Source of the DNA: Lentzea atacamensis
GTDB lineage: Bacteria > Actinomycetota > Actinomycetes > Mycobacteriales > Pseudonocardiaceae
NCBI RefSeq assembly: GCF_003269295.1
Contig: NZ_QLTT01000002.1
Coordinates: 372,001 to 436,000 of the forward strand
Direction: 5' to 3'
DNA: 64,000 nt
Below are positions 27,427 through 35,397 of the stretch, piece after piece (position 1 is the stretch's first letter; every line of letters starts with the position of its first letter). Under the pieces are notes generated by a model that was not told where the DNA came from, ran no database searches, and worked only from the letters and a program-made list of their open reading frames with translations. The translations under genes and the position numbers were made by a program.

Positions 27427-28728
27427 ATGTCGGGTGGACAGCTCACTGACTGGTACTTCGAAGGCTGGTCCAACGAGAAGCTGGCAGACGAGGTTCAGAA
27501 GCTCACTACCGGTAGTGGTGAACTCGCCCGGCAGTTCGCATCGGCCTCTGATGTCCTCCGGGATCTCGCAGGCAGCTTGCAGGACGTCGACAAGGTGCTC
27601 CGGGAGCAGCTGAAGGCGTTGGGCATCGACTGGGGCGGCGCGGCCGGCGAGAAGGGCCAGGAGACGACCAAGGTCACCGCGGAGGGCTTCGACGACGCGG
27701 GCCAGGCAACCGTCGGGAACTCGGACGCGATGGCTCGGCAGGGCGAGAGCACCACCACAGCGCGGCACAACTCGCCCAACTCCGAGACTCTCCGCGGCGA
27801 CACCGAGAAGAACCTTTTCGACAAGGGCGTGGGTCTGGTCGGTATCGAAACCGATCACGCGGCAGAGGTCGAGGCCACGAACCGGGCTCGCCAGCAGGCG
27901 ATCGACAGTCTCAACGGCTACAAGGAGAACAGCCAGAGCGCGATCGACTCGTTCCGCACGCCGAACCAGCCGCCGGACATCGTCGTTGCCAGCGCCGCCG
28001 CGCCCACCGCGGTCGGCCCGGCAGTTCCAGGCACGGGCGCCGGCACCCCGGGCATCCACGGCGGCCCCGGCTTCACCGGCACGGGCAGCCCGGGCTCTCC
28101 AGGTGTCCCGGTCGGCCCCACCCCGAGCATCCCCGGCAACACCACGGGCGTCATGCCCGGCACCACGACCAACCCCATCGCAGCCGGCACCGGTCTCCCC
28201 AAGCCGTTCCCGTCCGCCCTCCCGATCGGCATCGCCGCGGCAGGCGCAGCCGCAACGGGCCTGGCAGGCGCAGCCACGACGGCACGCGGCGCCCAGGTGG
28301 TCGGCGGCGGACGCGGCCCCAGCCAGGCCCCGAAGACCCCGATCGCCCCCACGGGCCCGAAGGGTGCCCCGAGCACGATCGGCGCGGGCAAGGGCGGCCC
28401 CGGCGGTGGTCCCGGTGGTCCTGGCGGCCCCGGCACTCCAGGTGGCACCGGCGTCGCGGGCAAGGGCCCCGGCGGCGCGATGACGCCTGGCGGTGCGACG
28501 GGCGTTGGGCCTGAGGCGAACCGGCCCGGTGCCACCGCGGCCAAGGGTGGCGTTGCGGGTAAGGGCGGCGCTGGGTCGCTCATGTCGCCTGCGGCCGGTG
28601 CGGCCAAGGGTGAGGGCGAGGAGGACGGCGAGCACGTGCGCAAGTACGGCGTCGACTCCGACGACGTGTTCGGCGACGAGCGCATGGTGGTGCAGTCCGT
28701 CATCGGCGAAGACCCGAAGGACAAGTAA
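27427..28728 (+). CDS. PPE-like type VII substrate with a Gly/Pro-rich repeat linker (cassette A)
   Basis: A 433-residue protein. The first 180 residues are helical (LTDWYFEGWSNEKLADEV, LGIDWGGAAGEKGQET), like the PPE/WXG100 fold, with a Trp-Gly turn near 75. Residues about 180-390 are a Pro/Gly/Ala low-complexity region with collagen-like GGPGGPGTPGG stretches. The last 25 residues are HVRKYGVDSDDVFGDERMV..VIG, almost the same as in the paralogue at 62092. This tail is the likely recognition or processing element. No classical signal peptide exists, and EspG follows. Confidence 0.75.
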   Translation: MSGGQLTDWYFEGWSNEKLADEVQKLTTGSGELARQFASASDVLRDLAGSLQDVDKVLREQLKALGIDWGGAAGEKGQETTKVTAEGFDDAGQATVGNSDAMARQGESTTTARHNSPNSETLRGDTEKNLFDKGVGLVGIETDHAAEVEATNRARQQAIDSLNGYKENSQSAIDSFRTPNQPPDIVVASAAAPTAVGPAVPGTGAGTPGIHGGPGFTGTGSPGSPGVPVGPTPSIPGNTTGVMPGTTTNPIAAGTGLPKPFPSALPIGIAAAGAAATGLAGAATTARGAQVVGGGRGPSQAPKTPIAPTGPKGAPSTIGAGKGGPGGGPGGPGGPGTPGGTGVAGKGPGGAMTPGGATGVGPEANRPGATAAKGGVAGKGGAGSLMSPAAGAAKGEGEEDGEHVRKYGVDSDDVFGDERMVVQSVIGEDPKDK

Positions 28729-28732
28729 GGCA

Positions 28733-29488
28733 TTGAGCTCACCAGGTTCCGTGGTTTTGTCCACAGTGGAGTTCGCCGTGGTCTGGGAGGCTCAGCGCCT
28801 CCCGGCCGCGCACGTCGCGTTGGACACGCGGATTCCCTCCATCACCCACACCGAGAAAGCCGAGGTGGTGAAGCGGGCCTGGGAGTCGTTGGAGGCGCGC
28901 GGCCTGGCCGGCCACGGCCGGGTCGTGCCCGAGTTGGCTGACGGGTTTGCCTTGCTGGCCAACGCGACCACGTCGATCGACCTGTGGATCTGGGCCGATC
29001 GGCAGATCAGCGGGCTCGCTGCGGCCATCGGGGACGAGGCGATCCTGGCGGTGCAGGATCGGGACGAGATGTGGTTGATCGAGGCCCGCGGGACCGCGCT
29101 CGCCGAGGCTGCGGTGTCGGTGGCCGGCGAGATGCCTGCCGGGTACGGGCGGTCGATCAGCCTGCCCTACGACGATCTCGTCGCCGCGGCCAAGGATGTC
29201 GGGCAGGACGCTCAGCGGTTGATCACCATGCTGGAGCGGCAGGGGATGCGGCTCGGCGACGCGCAGGAGCTTGCCGGGATGCTGGACGGGACGTCCACGC
29301 GTGGGCAGTTCGGGGTTCAGCGCAACGGGCAGCGTGCCAAGCGAGTGGTTTCCTTCCACGACACGCACAACGGGCGGTATCTGCGGCAGCTCAAGCCCAG
29401 CAGCGACGGGCGGCAGTGGTGCACGATCACGCCCGTGGACAACCATCGACTTGCCGGGGCCGTCTGGGAGCTTCTGCAAGAGGTCTGA
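28733..29488 (+). CDS. EspG-like type VII chaperone (cassette A)
   Basis: A 251-residue cytosolic protein of the ESX secretion-associated EspG family, which binds PE-PPE substrates and delivers them to the ESX machine. Characteristic parts are VEFAVVWEAQRLPAAHVALD, ATTSIDLWIWADRQISGLAA, and the C-terminal RVVSFHDTHNGRYLRQL. TTG 28733, just after the PPE-like stop (28728), gives an N-terminus like that of cassette B; GTG 28751 is the alternative. The family match is by pattern, not a search. Confidence 0.75.
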   Translation: MSSPGSVVLSTVEFAVVWEAQRLPAAHVALDTRIPSITHTEKAEVVKRAWESLEARGLAGHGRVVPELADGFALLANATTSIDLWIWADRQISGLAAAIGDEAILAVQDRDEMWLIEARGTALAEAAVSVAGEMPAGYGRSISLPYDDLVAAAKDVGQDAQRLITMLERQGMRLGDAQELAGMLDGTSTRGQFGVQRNGQRAKRVVSFHDTHNGRYLRQLKPSSDGRQWCTITPVDNHRLAGAVWELLQEV

Positions 29489-29530
29489 GCGGAACGGGAA
29501 AGCCGAGCCCTGCGTCCCAACAATCACCCG

Positions 29531-29557
29531 ACTGTGCGAAGCAATTCGTTCTAAGGT
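29531..29557 (+). promoter_or_regulatory. Candidate promoter before the WXG100-like gene (cassette A)
   Basis: CGACTG (ending 29534) and TAAGGT (29552-29557) are separated by 17 bp. The same arrangement, CAACTG-16 bp-TAAAGT, occurs before cassette B (61622-61649). The resemblance is by eye only. Confidence 0.35.
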
Positions 29558-29586
29558 CGGTGAGGAGACTTAGGGGGTAGGTGCGC

Positions 29587-29892
29587 ATGGCTGTGGCGAA
29601 GTTCAACACCGAAGCCATGGAACAGTGCCGCACGACCGTGAGCAGCCAGGCCGGGCAATTCGGCGCGATCGGTGACGGCTTTTCCAATCAGTACGGCAAT
29701 CCGGACATTTTCGGGAAACTCGGTGCTTCCGGTGCGCTTTCGGGCGCGGTGACGGCAATGGACCAGGCCGGCTCGCAGGAGTTCGAGGCCGCGGAGAAGG
29801 TGCTGCGCAAGGTCGAGAGCGCGCTCGACGCGATCCAGACCAACGTCCAGGACACCGAAGAGGCCAACAAGAACACGCTGAAGGCGGTGTGA
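29587..29892 (+). CDS. WXG100-like type VII secreted protein (cassette A)
   Basis: A 101-residue helical protein of ESX-substrate size, starting AVAKFNTEAMEQCRTTVSSQ. It lacks the Trp-X-Gly turn; the central segment is NPDIFGKLGASGALSGAV. Its C-terminal helix is AEKVLRKVESALDAIQTNVQDTEEANK. ATG 29587 is used (GTG 29581 is also in frame). It is followed after one base by the WXG-transglycosylase gene, suggesting co-secretion as a pair. WXG100 membership is a judgement from length, fold and context. Confidence 0.65.
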   Translation: MAVAKFNTEAMEQCRTTVSSQAGQFGAIGDGFSNQYGNPDIFGKLGASGALSGAVTAMDQAGSQEFEAAEKVLRKVESALDAIQTNVQDTEEANKNTLKAV

Positions 29893-29893
29893 C

Positions 29894-31063
29894 GTGAGCG
29901 CGATGGACGAGGTCGCGGCACTGCCCGGTGGGGCTGAGCTGGCTGCGCTCGCTGACAAGATCGAAACCGCGCAACCGCTGGCAGTGCGCGACATCGCGAA
30001 CCGCTGGAAGCAGGCGGCCGGCAAGTGCGGCGACCAGACCAACGGCATGCAGAAGTCGGTCAGCCAGCTCGACGGCGCCTGGGAGGGCAAGTCGGCCGAC
30101 GCCTTCGTCGCCTACATGGGCAACGTCATGAAGGCCGGCACCTCGATGACCGACGCGCTCAACGGTGCCGCGGCCGACCTGGAGGCGGCCGCGAACGCGT
30201 TGGAAAGCGCGAAGTCCTCGATGACGAGCATCTGCGAGAACCTGCTGAGCCGCGCCCGGCAGACGCGCCAGCAGCTGCGCAACCAGCCGCAGGAAGACGT
30301 CGACAGCATCATCCGCGGCTACTGCGCGGAGGCCACGGGTGACGCCAAACCCGTGATCTCCCAGGCGGAGAACGCCGTGAACGCCGCCGCGGGCACCCTC
30401 AGAGGCCGTCCCGGCGCGTTGTCGCCGAAGTTCTCGTCCATTGAGGACCCGAACGCGCAGTCGTTCACGCCCGCGCCGGGCAAGCCGATCCAGTGGGCAC
30501 CGACCCCGCCGCCCGACGACTCGACCAGACCGTCCTCTTCGGACCCGCAGCCGAAGCAGACCCCGGCCCAGCCCCAAGGCGGCGGCGGTGGCGACACTCC
30601 AAGCGGCAGCAGCGGCAGCAGCGGCAGCAGCGGTGGCGGTGGCGGTGGCGGCGGAGGCGGCGGTCTCGGCCCGAGCGGCGGCCCGCCGTCCGGCAGCCCG
30701 CCTCCCGGCAACGTCGAGCAGTGGATCCGCGAGGCCATCAAGATCCTGCAGGCCAACGGCATCCCGGTCACCGACGAGAACATCGACGAGATCTGGAAGA
30801 TCATCGAGAAGGAGTCGAGCGGCAACCCGCACGCCATCAACCTCTGGGACTCGAACGCCCAGAAGGGCACGCCGTCCAAGGGCCTGATGCAGTGCATCGA
30901 CTCGACGTTCAACGCCCACAAGCTGCCCGGCCACGACGACATCTGGAACCCGGTCGACAACATCATCGCCGGTGTCCGGTACACGTTCTCGCGCTACGGC
31001 GGGTTCGAGGGCCACCCCGGTCTCAAGGCGATGGCTCAGGGCGGCGGTTACCAGGGCTACTAG
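29894..31063 (+). CDS. WXG100-like domain fused to a transglycosylase SLT-like domain
   Basis: A 389-residue probable secreted peptidoglycan hydrolase. Residues 1-120 are a helical hairpin with LDGAWEGKSADAFVAYMGNV (W-E-G turn near 62). Residues about 180-270 are a Pro/Ser/Gly-rich linker with GSSGSSGSSGGGG. From about 275 to the end is a lysozyme-like SLT fold: IWKIIEKESSGNPHAINLWDSN (catalytic-type Glu), GLMQCIDSTFNAHKLP and NIIAGVRYTFSRYG. There is no Sec signal, so export through the type VII machine is inferred. Confidence 0.82.
   Translation: MSAMDEVAALPGGAELAALADKIETAQPLAVRDIANRWKQAAGKCGDQTNGMQKSVSQLDGAWEGKSADAFVAYMGNVMKAGTSMTDALNGAAADLEAAANALESAKSSMTSICENLLSRARQTRQQLRNQPQEDVDSIIRGYCAEATGDAKPVISQAENAVNAAAGTLRGRPGALSPKFSSIEDPNAQSFTPAPGKPIQWAPTPPPDDSTRPSSSDPQPKQTPAQPQGGGGGDTPSGSSGSSGSSGGGGGGGGGGGLGPSGGPPSGSPPPGNVEQWIREAIKILQANGIPVTDENIDEIWKIIEKESSGNPHAINLWDSNAQKGTPSKGLMQCIDSTFNAHKLPGHDDIWNPVDNIIAGVRYTFSRYGGFEGHPGLKAMAQGGGYQGY
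30602..30628 (+). repeat. 9-bp tandem repeat in the linker of the WXG-transglycosylase gene
   Basis: AGCGGCAGC is repeated three times in tandem, then runs into GGTGGCGGT-type Gly codons up to 30663. It encodes Ser-Gly-Ser and poly-Gly linker. Copy-number change would keep frame and alter linker length. Confidence 0.8.
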
Positions 31064-31079
31064 GGGTTAGCCTGACGGC

Positions 31080-32210
31080 ATGCTGACCGTGGCTGCCCGT
31101 GCCGACGTACCGCCCTTCCACGTCATGGACGTGCTTTCCGCTGCCGCGCAACGGCAGCGGACGCACGGCGACGTGATCTCGCTGGCCGCCGGGCAGCCCT
31201 CGAGCCCGGCGCCGCGGCCGGTGCGCGACGCCGCGGCGGAAGCCCTGAGCCAGCACGCGCTGGGATACACCGAGCAGCTCGGGATTCCCGAGCTCCGGCG
31301 GGCCATCGCCGGGCACTACCGGCGCCAGTACGACCTCGACGTGGCGGCCGACGACGTGGTGGTCACCACCGGGTCGTCGGGCGCGTTCACGCTCGCGTTC
31401 CTGGCCGCGTTCGACGCCGGCGACCGGGTCGCGCTGGCGCGGCCCGGCTACCCCGCCTACCGCAACATCCTGAAAGCACTGGGGTGCGAGGTCGTCGAAC
31501 TGCCGTGCGGGCCGGACACGCGTTTCCAGCCCACGGTCGACATGCTCGACGAGGATCTCAAGGGTGTGATCGTCGCCAGCCCGGCCAATCCCACCGGCAC
31601 CGTGGTGGACGTCGGCCCGATCGCCCGGTGGTGCGAGACCAACGGCGTGCAGCTGGTCAGCGACGAGATCTACCACGGCATCAGCTACGGCGAGCCGCTG
31701 CACTGCGCCTGGGAGACGTCCAGGGAGGCGATCGTCGTCAACTCGTTCTCCAAGGCGTTCGCGATGACGGGCTGGCGGCTCGGCTGGATGCTGCTGCCTG
31801 AACGACTCCGCAGGGCCGTGGACTGCCTGACCGGCAACTTCACGCTGTGCCCACCCGCTCTGGCCCAGTACGCCGCGGTCGAGGCGTTTCACCCCGACGC
31901 CTACGCCGAAACGGCACAGCACCTGCAGCGGTACAAGACCAACCGGGACCTCCTCCTGGAAGGCCTGACGAACCTCGGGATCGACAAGCTCGCACCGGCC
32001 GACGGCGCGTTCTACGTCTACGCGGACATCCGGCACCTGACGGACGACTCGATGGCGTTCTGCCGCCGGTTCCTGGACGACACCGGCGTGGCGATCGTGC
32101 CCGGCATCGACTTCGACCCGGTCGACGGGCACCACTTCGTGCGGATGTCGTTCGCGGGTGCCACCCAGGACATCGAGGAGGCTCTGCGCCGCCTCAAGGT
32201 CTGGCTGTAG
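31080..32210 (+). CDS. PLP-dependent class I/II aminotransferase
   Basis: A 376-residue fold-type I aminotransferase. Markers are ISLAAGQPSSPAPRPVRDAAAEAL near 32, TTGSSGAFTLAFLAAFDAGD near 95, IVASPANPTGTVVD near 160, DEIYHGISYG near 195, and the PLP Schiff-base Lys in SFSKAFAMTGWRLGWM near 228. ATG 31080 follows the type VII gene by 16 bp. The amino-acid substrate is not predictable; alanine/aspartate-like enzymes fit. Confidence 0.93.
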   Translation: MLTVAARADVPPFHVMDVLSAAAQRQRTHGDVISLAAGQPSSPAPRPVRDAAAEALSQHALGYTEQLGIPELRRAIAGHYRRQYDLDVAADDVVVTTGSSGAFTLAFLAAFDAGDRVALARPGYPAYRNILKALGCEVVELPCGPDTRFQPTVDMLDEDLKGVIVASPANPTGTVVDVGPIARWCETNGVQLVSDEIYHGISYGEPLHCAWETSREAIVVNSFSKAFAMTGWRLGWMLLPERLRRAVDCLTGNFTLCPPALAQYAAVEAFHPDAYAETAQHLQRYKTNRDLLLEGLTNLGIDKLAPADGAFYVYADIRHLTDDSMAFCRRFLDDTGVAIVPGIDFDPVDGHHFVRMSFAGATQDIEEALRRLKVWL

Positions 32211-32265
32211 ATCGCAACAAAGCGGGCTCGCCGGACGTTCACAGGACGGAGAAGGGGAGGAATCC

Positions 32266-32415
32266 ATGTGGGCGATCATCGGGTGGCTGGTGGCGGTCTG
32301 GATCGTGCTGGCCGTCGTCGGAGCCGTCGTGAAGGGCCTTTTCTGGCTCGCTGTGATCGGAGTGCTACTCCTCGCAGGCACCGCGGCTTACGGTGCGGTC
32401 AAATCCAGGCGATGA
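32266..32415 (+). CDS. 49-residue hydrophobic membrane protein
   Basis: A small protein with two tightly linked hydrophobic stretches (MWAIIGWLVAVWIVLAVVG and LFWLAVIGVLLLAGTAAYG) and a short basic end (KSRR). GGGGAGG lies 6 bp before ATG 32266, which fixes the start. Very similar 50-residue hydrophobic proteins occur in Streptomyces (from memory); their function is unknown. Confidence 0.8.
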   Translation: MWAIIGWLVAVWIVLAVVGAVVKGLFWLAVIGVLLLAGTAAYGAVKSRR

Positions 32416-32454
32416 CCCCTGGTCTAAACGGGACACACCACTCACCATGAAGCG

Positions 32455-33180
32455 GTGTTGCAGTCCAACGAGGCTCGCCTCGAGCGGTGGGAGAAAAAGG
32501 TCGAGTGGCCGCTGACGGCCCTCGCCGTGCTGTTCCTCGTCGTCTACGCGTGGCAGGTGTTCGACGACGACGGGGTCATGCACTTCCCGTTGGAGATCGT
32601 GTTGTGGCTGGTCTGGGCCGTGTTCGCGGCCGACTACGTCACCAGGCTGACCCTCGCGCAGAACAAGGTCCAATTCCTCAAGACGCACCTCTTCGATCTT
32701 GCCGCGGTCGTGCTGCCGATGGTGCGGCAATTGCGCGTCTTCAGGTTGATCACGGTCCTCACGCTGCTGAACAAGAAGTTCCAGGACAAGATCCGACAAC
32801 GCGTGAGCATTTATGTCGGCGGAGTGACGGTTCTCGTCGTGTTCTGCGCGAGCCTCGCGGTGCTCGACGCGGAAAGGCACGCGGAAGGCGCCAGCATCAC
32901 CACGTTCGGCGACGCGCTGTGGTGGACGCTCACCACCATGTCGACGGTCGGGTACGGCGACCATTACCCCGTCACGGTGGAAGGACGGCTGGTCGCGGGC
33001 CTGCTCATGGTCGGCGGCATCGCGCTGCTCGGTGTCATCACCGGCACGATCGCCAGCTGGCTCGTGGAGAAGCTGCGCGGGGTCGAGGAAGCCGAGCTGG
33101 AGACCGCGAAGGAACTGCGGAACCTACGCGCCGAGATCGCCGAGCTCCGCGCGGAGCTCAAGACGCGCAGCAGCAGCTGA
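32455..33180 (+). CDS. Voltage-gated-type potassium channel
   Basis: A 241-residue membrane channel. Four N-terminal helices resemble S1-S4 (LTALAVLFLVVYAWQVF to QLRVFRLITVLTLLNK with Arg in the S4 position), then a pore helix and selectivity filter in LTTMSTVGYGDHYP near 160, and the inner helix LMVGGIALLGVITGTIASW. The C-terminus is an acidic coiled coil (EEAELETAKELRNLRAEIAELRA). GTG 32455 has no clear ribosome site. It overlaps the convergent HAD gene by 57 bp. Confidence 0.92.
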   Translation: MLQSNEARLERWEKKVEWPLTALAVLFLVVYAWQVFDDDGVMHFPLEIVLWLVWAVFAADYVTRLTLAQNKVQFLKTHLFDLAAVVLPMVRQLRVFRLITVLTLLNKKFQDKIRQRVSIYVGGVTVLVVFCASLAVLDAERHAEGASITTFGDALWWTLTTMSTVGYGDHYPVTVEGRLVAGLLMVGGIALLGVITGTIASWLVEKLRGVEEAELETAKELRNLRAEIAELRAELKTRSSS

Positions 33181-33720
33181 CGTCCACAACCGCGCGTCGA
33201 TCCCCGCGGCCAGGGCGCCGTCGACGTTGGCCTGGCGGTCGTCGTAGAAGACCAGGTCGGAGCTGCCGACGACGTCCTTGAGGTGCTGCCAGATCGCGGC
33301 ATCCGGCTTCGCGTACCCGAGGTCGCCGGAGAAGATCAGGTGCCGGAACCGCTTGGCCCACGGCAGCTTCTCGGCCAGCCGCGCGAAGGTCACCGGCGCG
33401 TTCGACAGCAGTGCCAGCGGCACGCCCGACGAGGCCAGATCATCAATCAGCGCGACGGTTTCCGCCACCGGATCGTCCAGCCAGCCCGCGTTGTCCATCG
33501 CGGTCATCTCACGCACGGCGGCTTCGTCGAGCGACAGCCCGAGCGACGACCCGATCAGCGACCAGTATTCCGCGTCCGACCCGCCGCGGTCGTAGGCGTC
33601 GCGGTCCCAGTACACGGCCTCGAAGCGCTCCAGCGACACCCCGAGCCGCTCGGCCATGAACGGCACCGCCGGGTTCCGCCGGCTGATGACCTCACCGAAG
33701 TCGAACACGATCCAGCGCAT
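33124..33720 (-). CDS. HAD-superfamily hydrolase (IA variant 3-like)
   Basis: A 198-residue phosphatase-like protein. Motif I is VFDFGEVIS, in which the second catalytic acid of the usual DxD is not in place, as in DFGGV-type subfamily members. Motif II is LALLSNAP near 98, motif III GYAKPDAAIWQHL near 132, motif IV LVFYDDRQANVDGA near 160. The cap domain is helical (20-85). ATG 33720 directly adjoins the threonine aldolase stop. The substrate is unknown. Confidence 0.88.
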   Translation of the reverse strand: MRWIVFDFGEVISRRNPAVPFMAERLGVSLERFEAVYWDRDAYDRGGSDAEYWSLIGSSLGLSLDEAAVREMTAMDNAGWLDDPVAETVALIDDLASSGVPLALLSNAPVTFARLAEKLPWAKRFRHLIFSGDLGYAKPDAAIWQHLKDVVGSSDLVFYDDRQANVDGALAAGIDARLWTSAAAARLELRAELGDLGA

Positions 33721-33721
33721 C

Positions 33722-34714
33722 TCAGGCGTCCTCTCGCAGCCGGCGCAGCACCTCGGCGATGTCGGACGAGTCCACGTCGCCGTGTGTCACGAACCGAACC
33801 TTGCCGGACATCGGACTGGCGAAAACCCCGACATCGCGCAACGACGTCAGCGTCTTGTCCAGGTCCGGCACCGACGCCAGGACGATGTTCGTGGCGGGCT
33901 CGGGCACGTCCCACCCCAGCGAGCGCAGCCCAGCGGCCAGTGCGGAAGCGTTCGCGTGATCGTCGGCCAGCCGGGAGATCCGGTCCAGCGCGACCAGACC
34001 GGCGGCAGCCAGCACGCCACCCTGCCGGACCCCGCCGCCGAGCATCTTCCGGACACGACGGGCCTCGACCACGAAGGAGGACGACCCGGCCACCAGAGAC
34101 CCGACCGGTGCCCCGAGCCCCTTCGACAGACACACCTGCACGGTGTCCGCTCCGACCGTCAGCGCGGCGGGTGGCACGCCGAGAGCCACCGACGCGTTCC
34201 ACAGCCGAGCCCCGTCCAGGTGCACCGCCAGCCCGACGGACCGCGCCGCGGACACCAGCAGCGCGTGCTCGTCCGGCGCGGTCAACGTGCCGCCGGACGC
34301 GTTGTGCGTGTTCTCCAAACACAACAACGTCGTCCGCAGCCCGTAATAAGGAGACTCACCACCACCGGCGGCGAAGATCGCCTCCGGGGAGAGAACGGGA
34401 AGCCCGTGCGGCATCCCGCCCGCCAGCCACGCGGCGGTCCCGAGCTCGGCGTCCAGCACGTGCGCGCCGAGCGGGGCCAGGAACCGGTCCCCGCGCTGAA
34501 GGTGCAGGAACAACGCGATCAGGTTGCCCATCGATCCGGAGGGAACCCAGAGAGCCGCCTCGACGCCGAGCAGCTCGGCGACCCGCTCCTCCAGCGCCGC
34601 CATGGTCGGGTCGTGGTCCAGCACGTCGTCGCCGACCTCTGCCGACGCCATCGCGCGGCGCATCTCCTCATCCGGCTGGGTGACGGTGTCCGAGCGCAGG
34701 TCGATGGGGGTCAC
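33722..34714 (-). CDS. Low-specificity L-threonine aldolase
   Basis: A 330-residue PLP enzyme splitting threonine to glycine and acetaldehyde, or acting on related beta-hydroxy amino acids. It opens TPIDLRSDTVTQPDEEMRRAM, with PSGSMGNLIAL near 80, ENTHNASGGTL near 130, HLDGARLWNASVALG near 165 and the PLP Lys in VQVCLSKGLGAPVGS near 195. GTG 34714 is the likely start; longer readings upstream are not protein-like. It is one base upstream of the HAD gene, which it may be cotranscribed with. Confidence 0.92.
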   Translation of the reverse strand: MTPIDLRSDTVTQPDEEMRRAMASAEVGDDVLDHDPTMAALEERVAELLGVEAALWVPSGSMGNLIALFLHLQRGDRFLAPLGAHVLDAELGTAAWLAGGMPHGLPVLSPEAIFAAGGGESPYYGLRTTLLCLENTHNASGGTLTAPDEHALLVSAARSVGLAVHLDGARLWNASVALGVPPAALTVGADTVQVCLSKGLGAPVGSLVAGSSSFVVEARRVRKMLGGGVRQGGVLAAAGLVALDRISRLADDHANASALAAGLRSLGWDVPEPATNIVLASVPDLDKTLTSLRDVGVFASPMSGKVRFVTHGDVDSSDIAEVLRRLREDA

Positions 34715-34778
34715 GAGGGCGATCACATCACATCCGGTGAACGACCGAGGGGGTGATGTAGCTCTCGCTGGAGGTTCG

Positions 34779-34806
34779 TGCAACCGTTGTTGCCTCAGAT
34801 TCCGTC
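34779..34806 (+). promoter_or_regulatory. Candidate ECF promoter of the first sigma/partner pair
   Basis: GCAACC (34780-34785) and CGTC (34803-34806) are separated by 17 bp, 41 bp upstream of the sigma start. The second sigma gene has the same elements at 16 bp (36701-36726). Self-regulation of ECF sigma genes is common; this is inference from the shared motif. Confidence 0.5.
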
Positions 34807-34846
34807 CGGTAAGTGCAACTCGAGGAACGAGCGGAGAGCAGTCCGC

Positions 34847-35365
34847 GTGGATCAGCGCGACGAGCAGGAGTTCGCGGAGTACTTCGTGGCTCGCCGTGAG
34901 GCCGTGCGCCGAACGGCATACCTGCTGTGCGGCGACTGGCACCGCGCTGACGACTTCGCGCAGACAGCGTTCGTGGCGGTGCACAGGAGGTGGCGGAAGA
35001 TCCGGGACAAGCAGGCTCTCGACGCCTACGTCCGGCGCACGCTCGTGCGCGCGGTGATCGACGAGTCGCGCCGTCCGTGGCGGCGCGAGAAGTTCACCGA
35101 CGAGCTGCCGGAGTCTCCGACGCCCGATCACGAGATCGGCGACACGGTGGCGACGCGTGAGGCGTTGATGAAGGGCCTGCGCAGAGTCCCGCCGCGGCAA
35201 CGGGCCGTGCTGGTGCTGCGGTTCCTCGAAGGCCTCGATGTAACGGCCACGGCCGAAGTGCTGAAGTGCTCGGAAGGAACTGTGAAGAGTCAGACCGCCC
35301 GCGGGCTGACGGCGTTGCGGGAAGCTCTCGGCGACGCCATCGACGACCTGCGACCGGCATCGTGA
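34847..35365 (+). CDS. SigE-family ECF sigma factor (pair 1)
   Basis: A 172-residue group IV sigma factor. Region 2: EFAEYFVARREAVRRTAYLLCGDWHRADDFAQTAF, near residue 8. Region 4: LRRVPPRQRAVLVLRFLEGLDVTATAEVLKCSEGTVKSQTARGL. GTG 34847 was chosen because the longer ORF adds an unstructured, low-quality N-terminus and GGAGAG lies upstream. A membrane protein gene (35398) follows at 32 bp and probably encodes its partner. It closely resembles the sigma factor at 36757. Confidence 0.9.
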   Translation: MDQRDEQEFAEYFVARREAVRRTAYLLCGDWHRADDFAQTAFVAVHRRWRKIRDKQALDAYVRRTLVRAVIDESRRPWRREKFTDELPESPTPDHEIGDTVATREALMKGLRRVPPRQRAVLVLRFLEGLDVTATAEVLKCSEGTVKSQTARGLTALREALGDAIDDLRPAS

Positions 35366-35397
35366 ACAGCGTGGTGAACAGCGAGAGGAGGACGTAG

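Noticed and set aside
30602..30663. Repeat-rich stretch considered as a CRISPR or VNTR locus
   Set aside because: It is an in-frame Gly/Ser linker with 9-bp units, without spacers.
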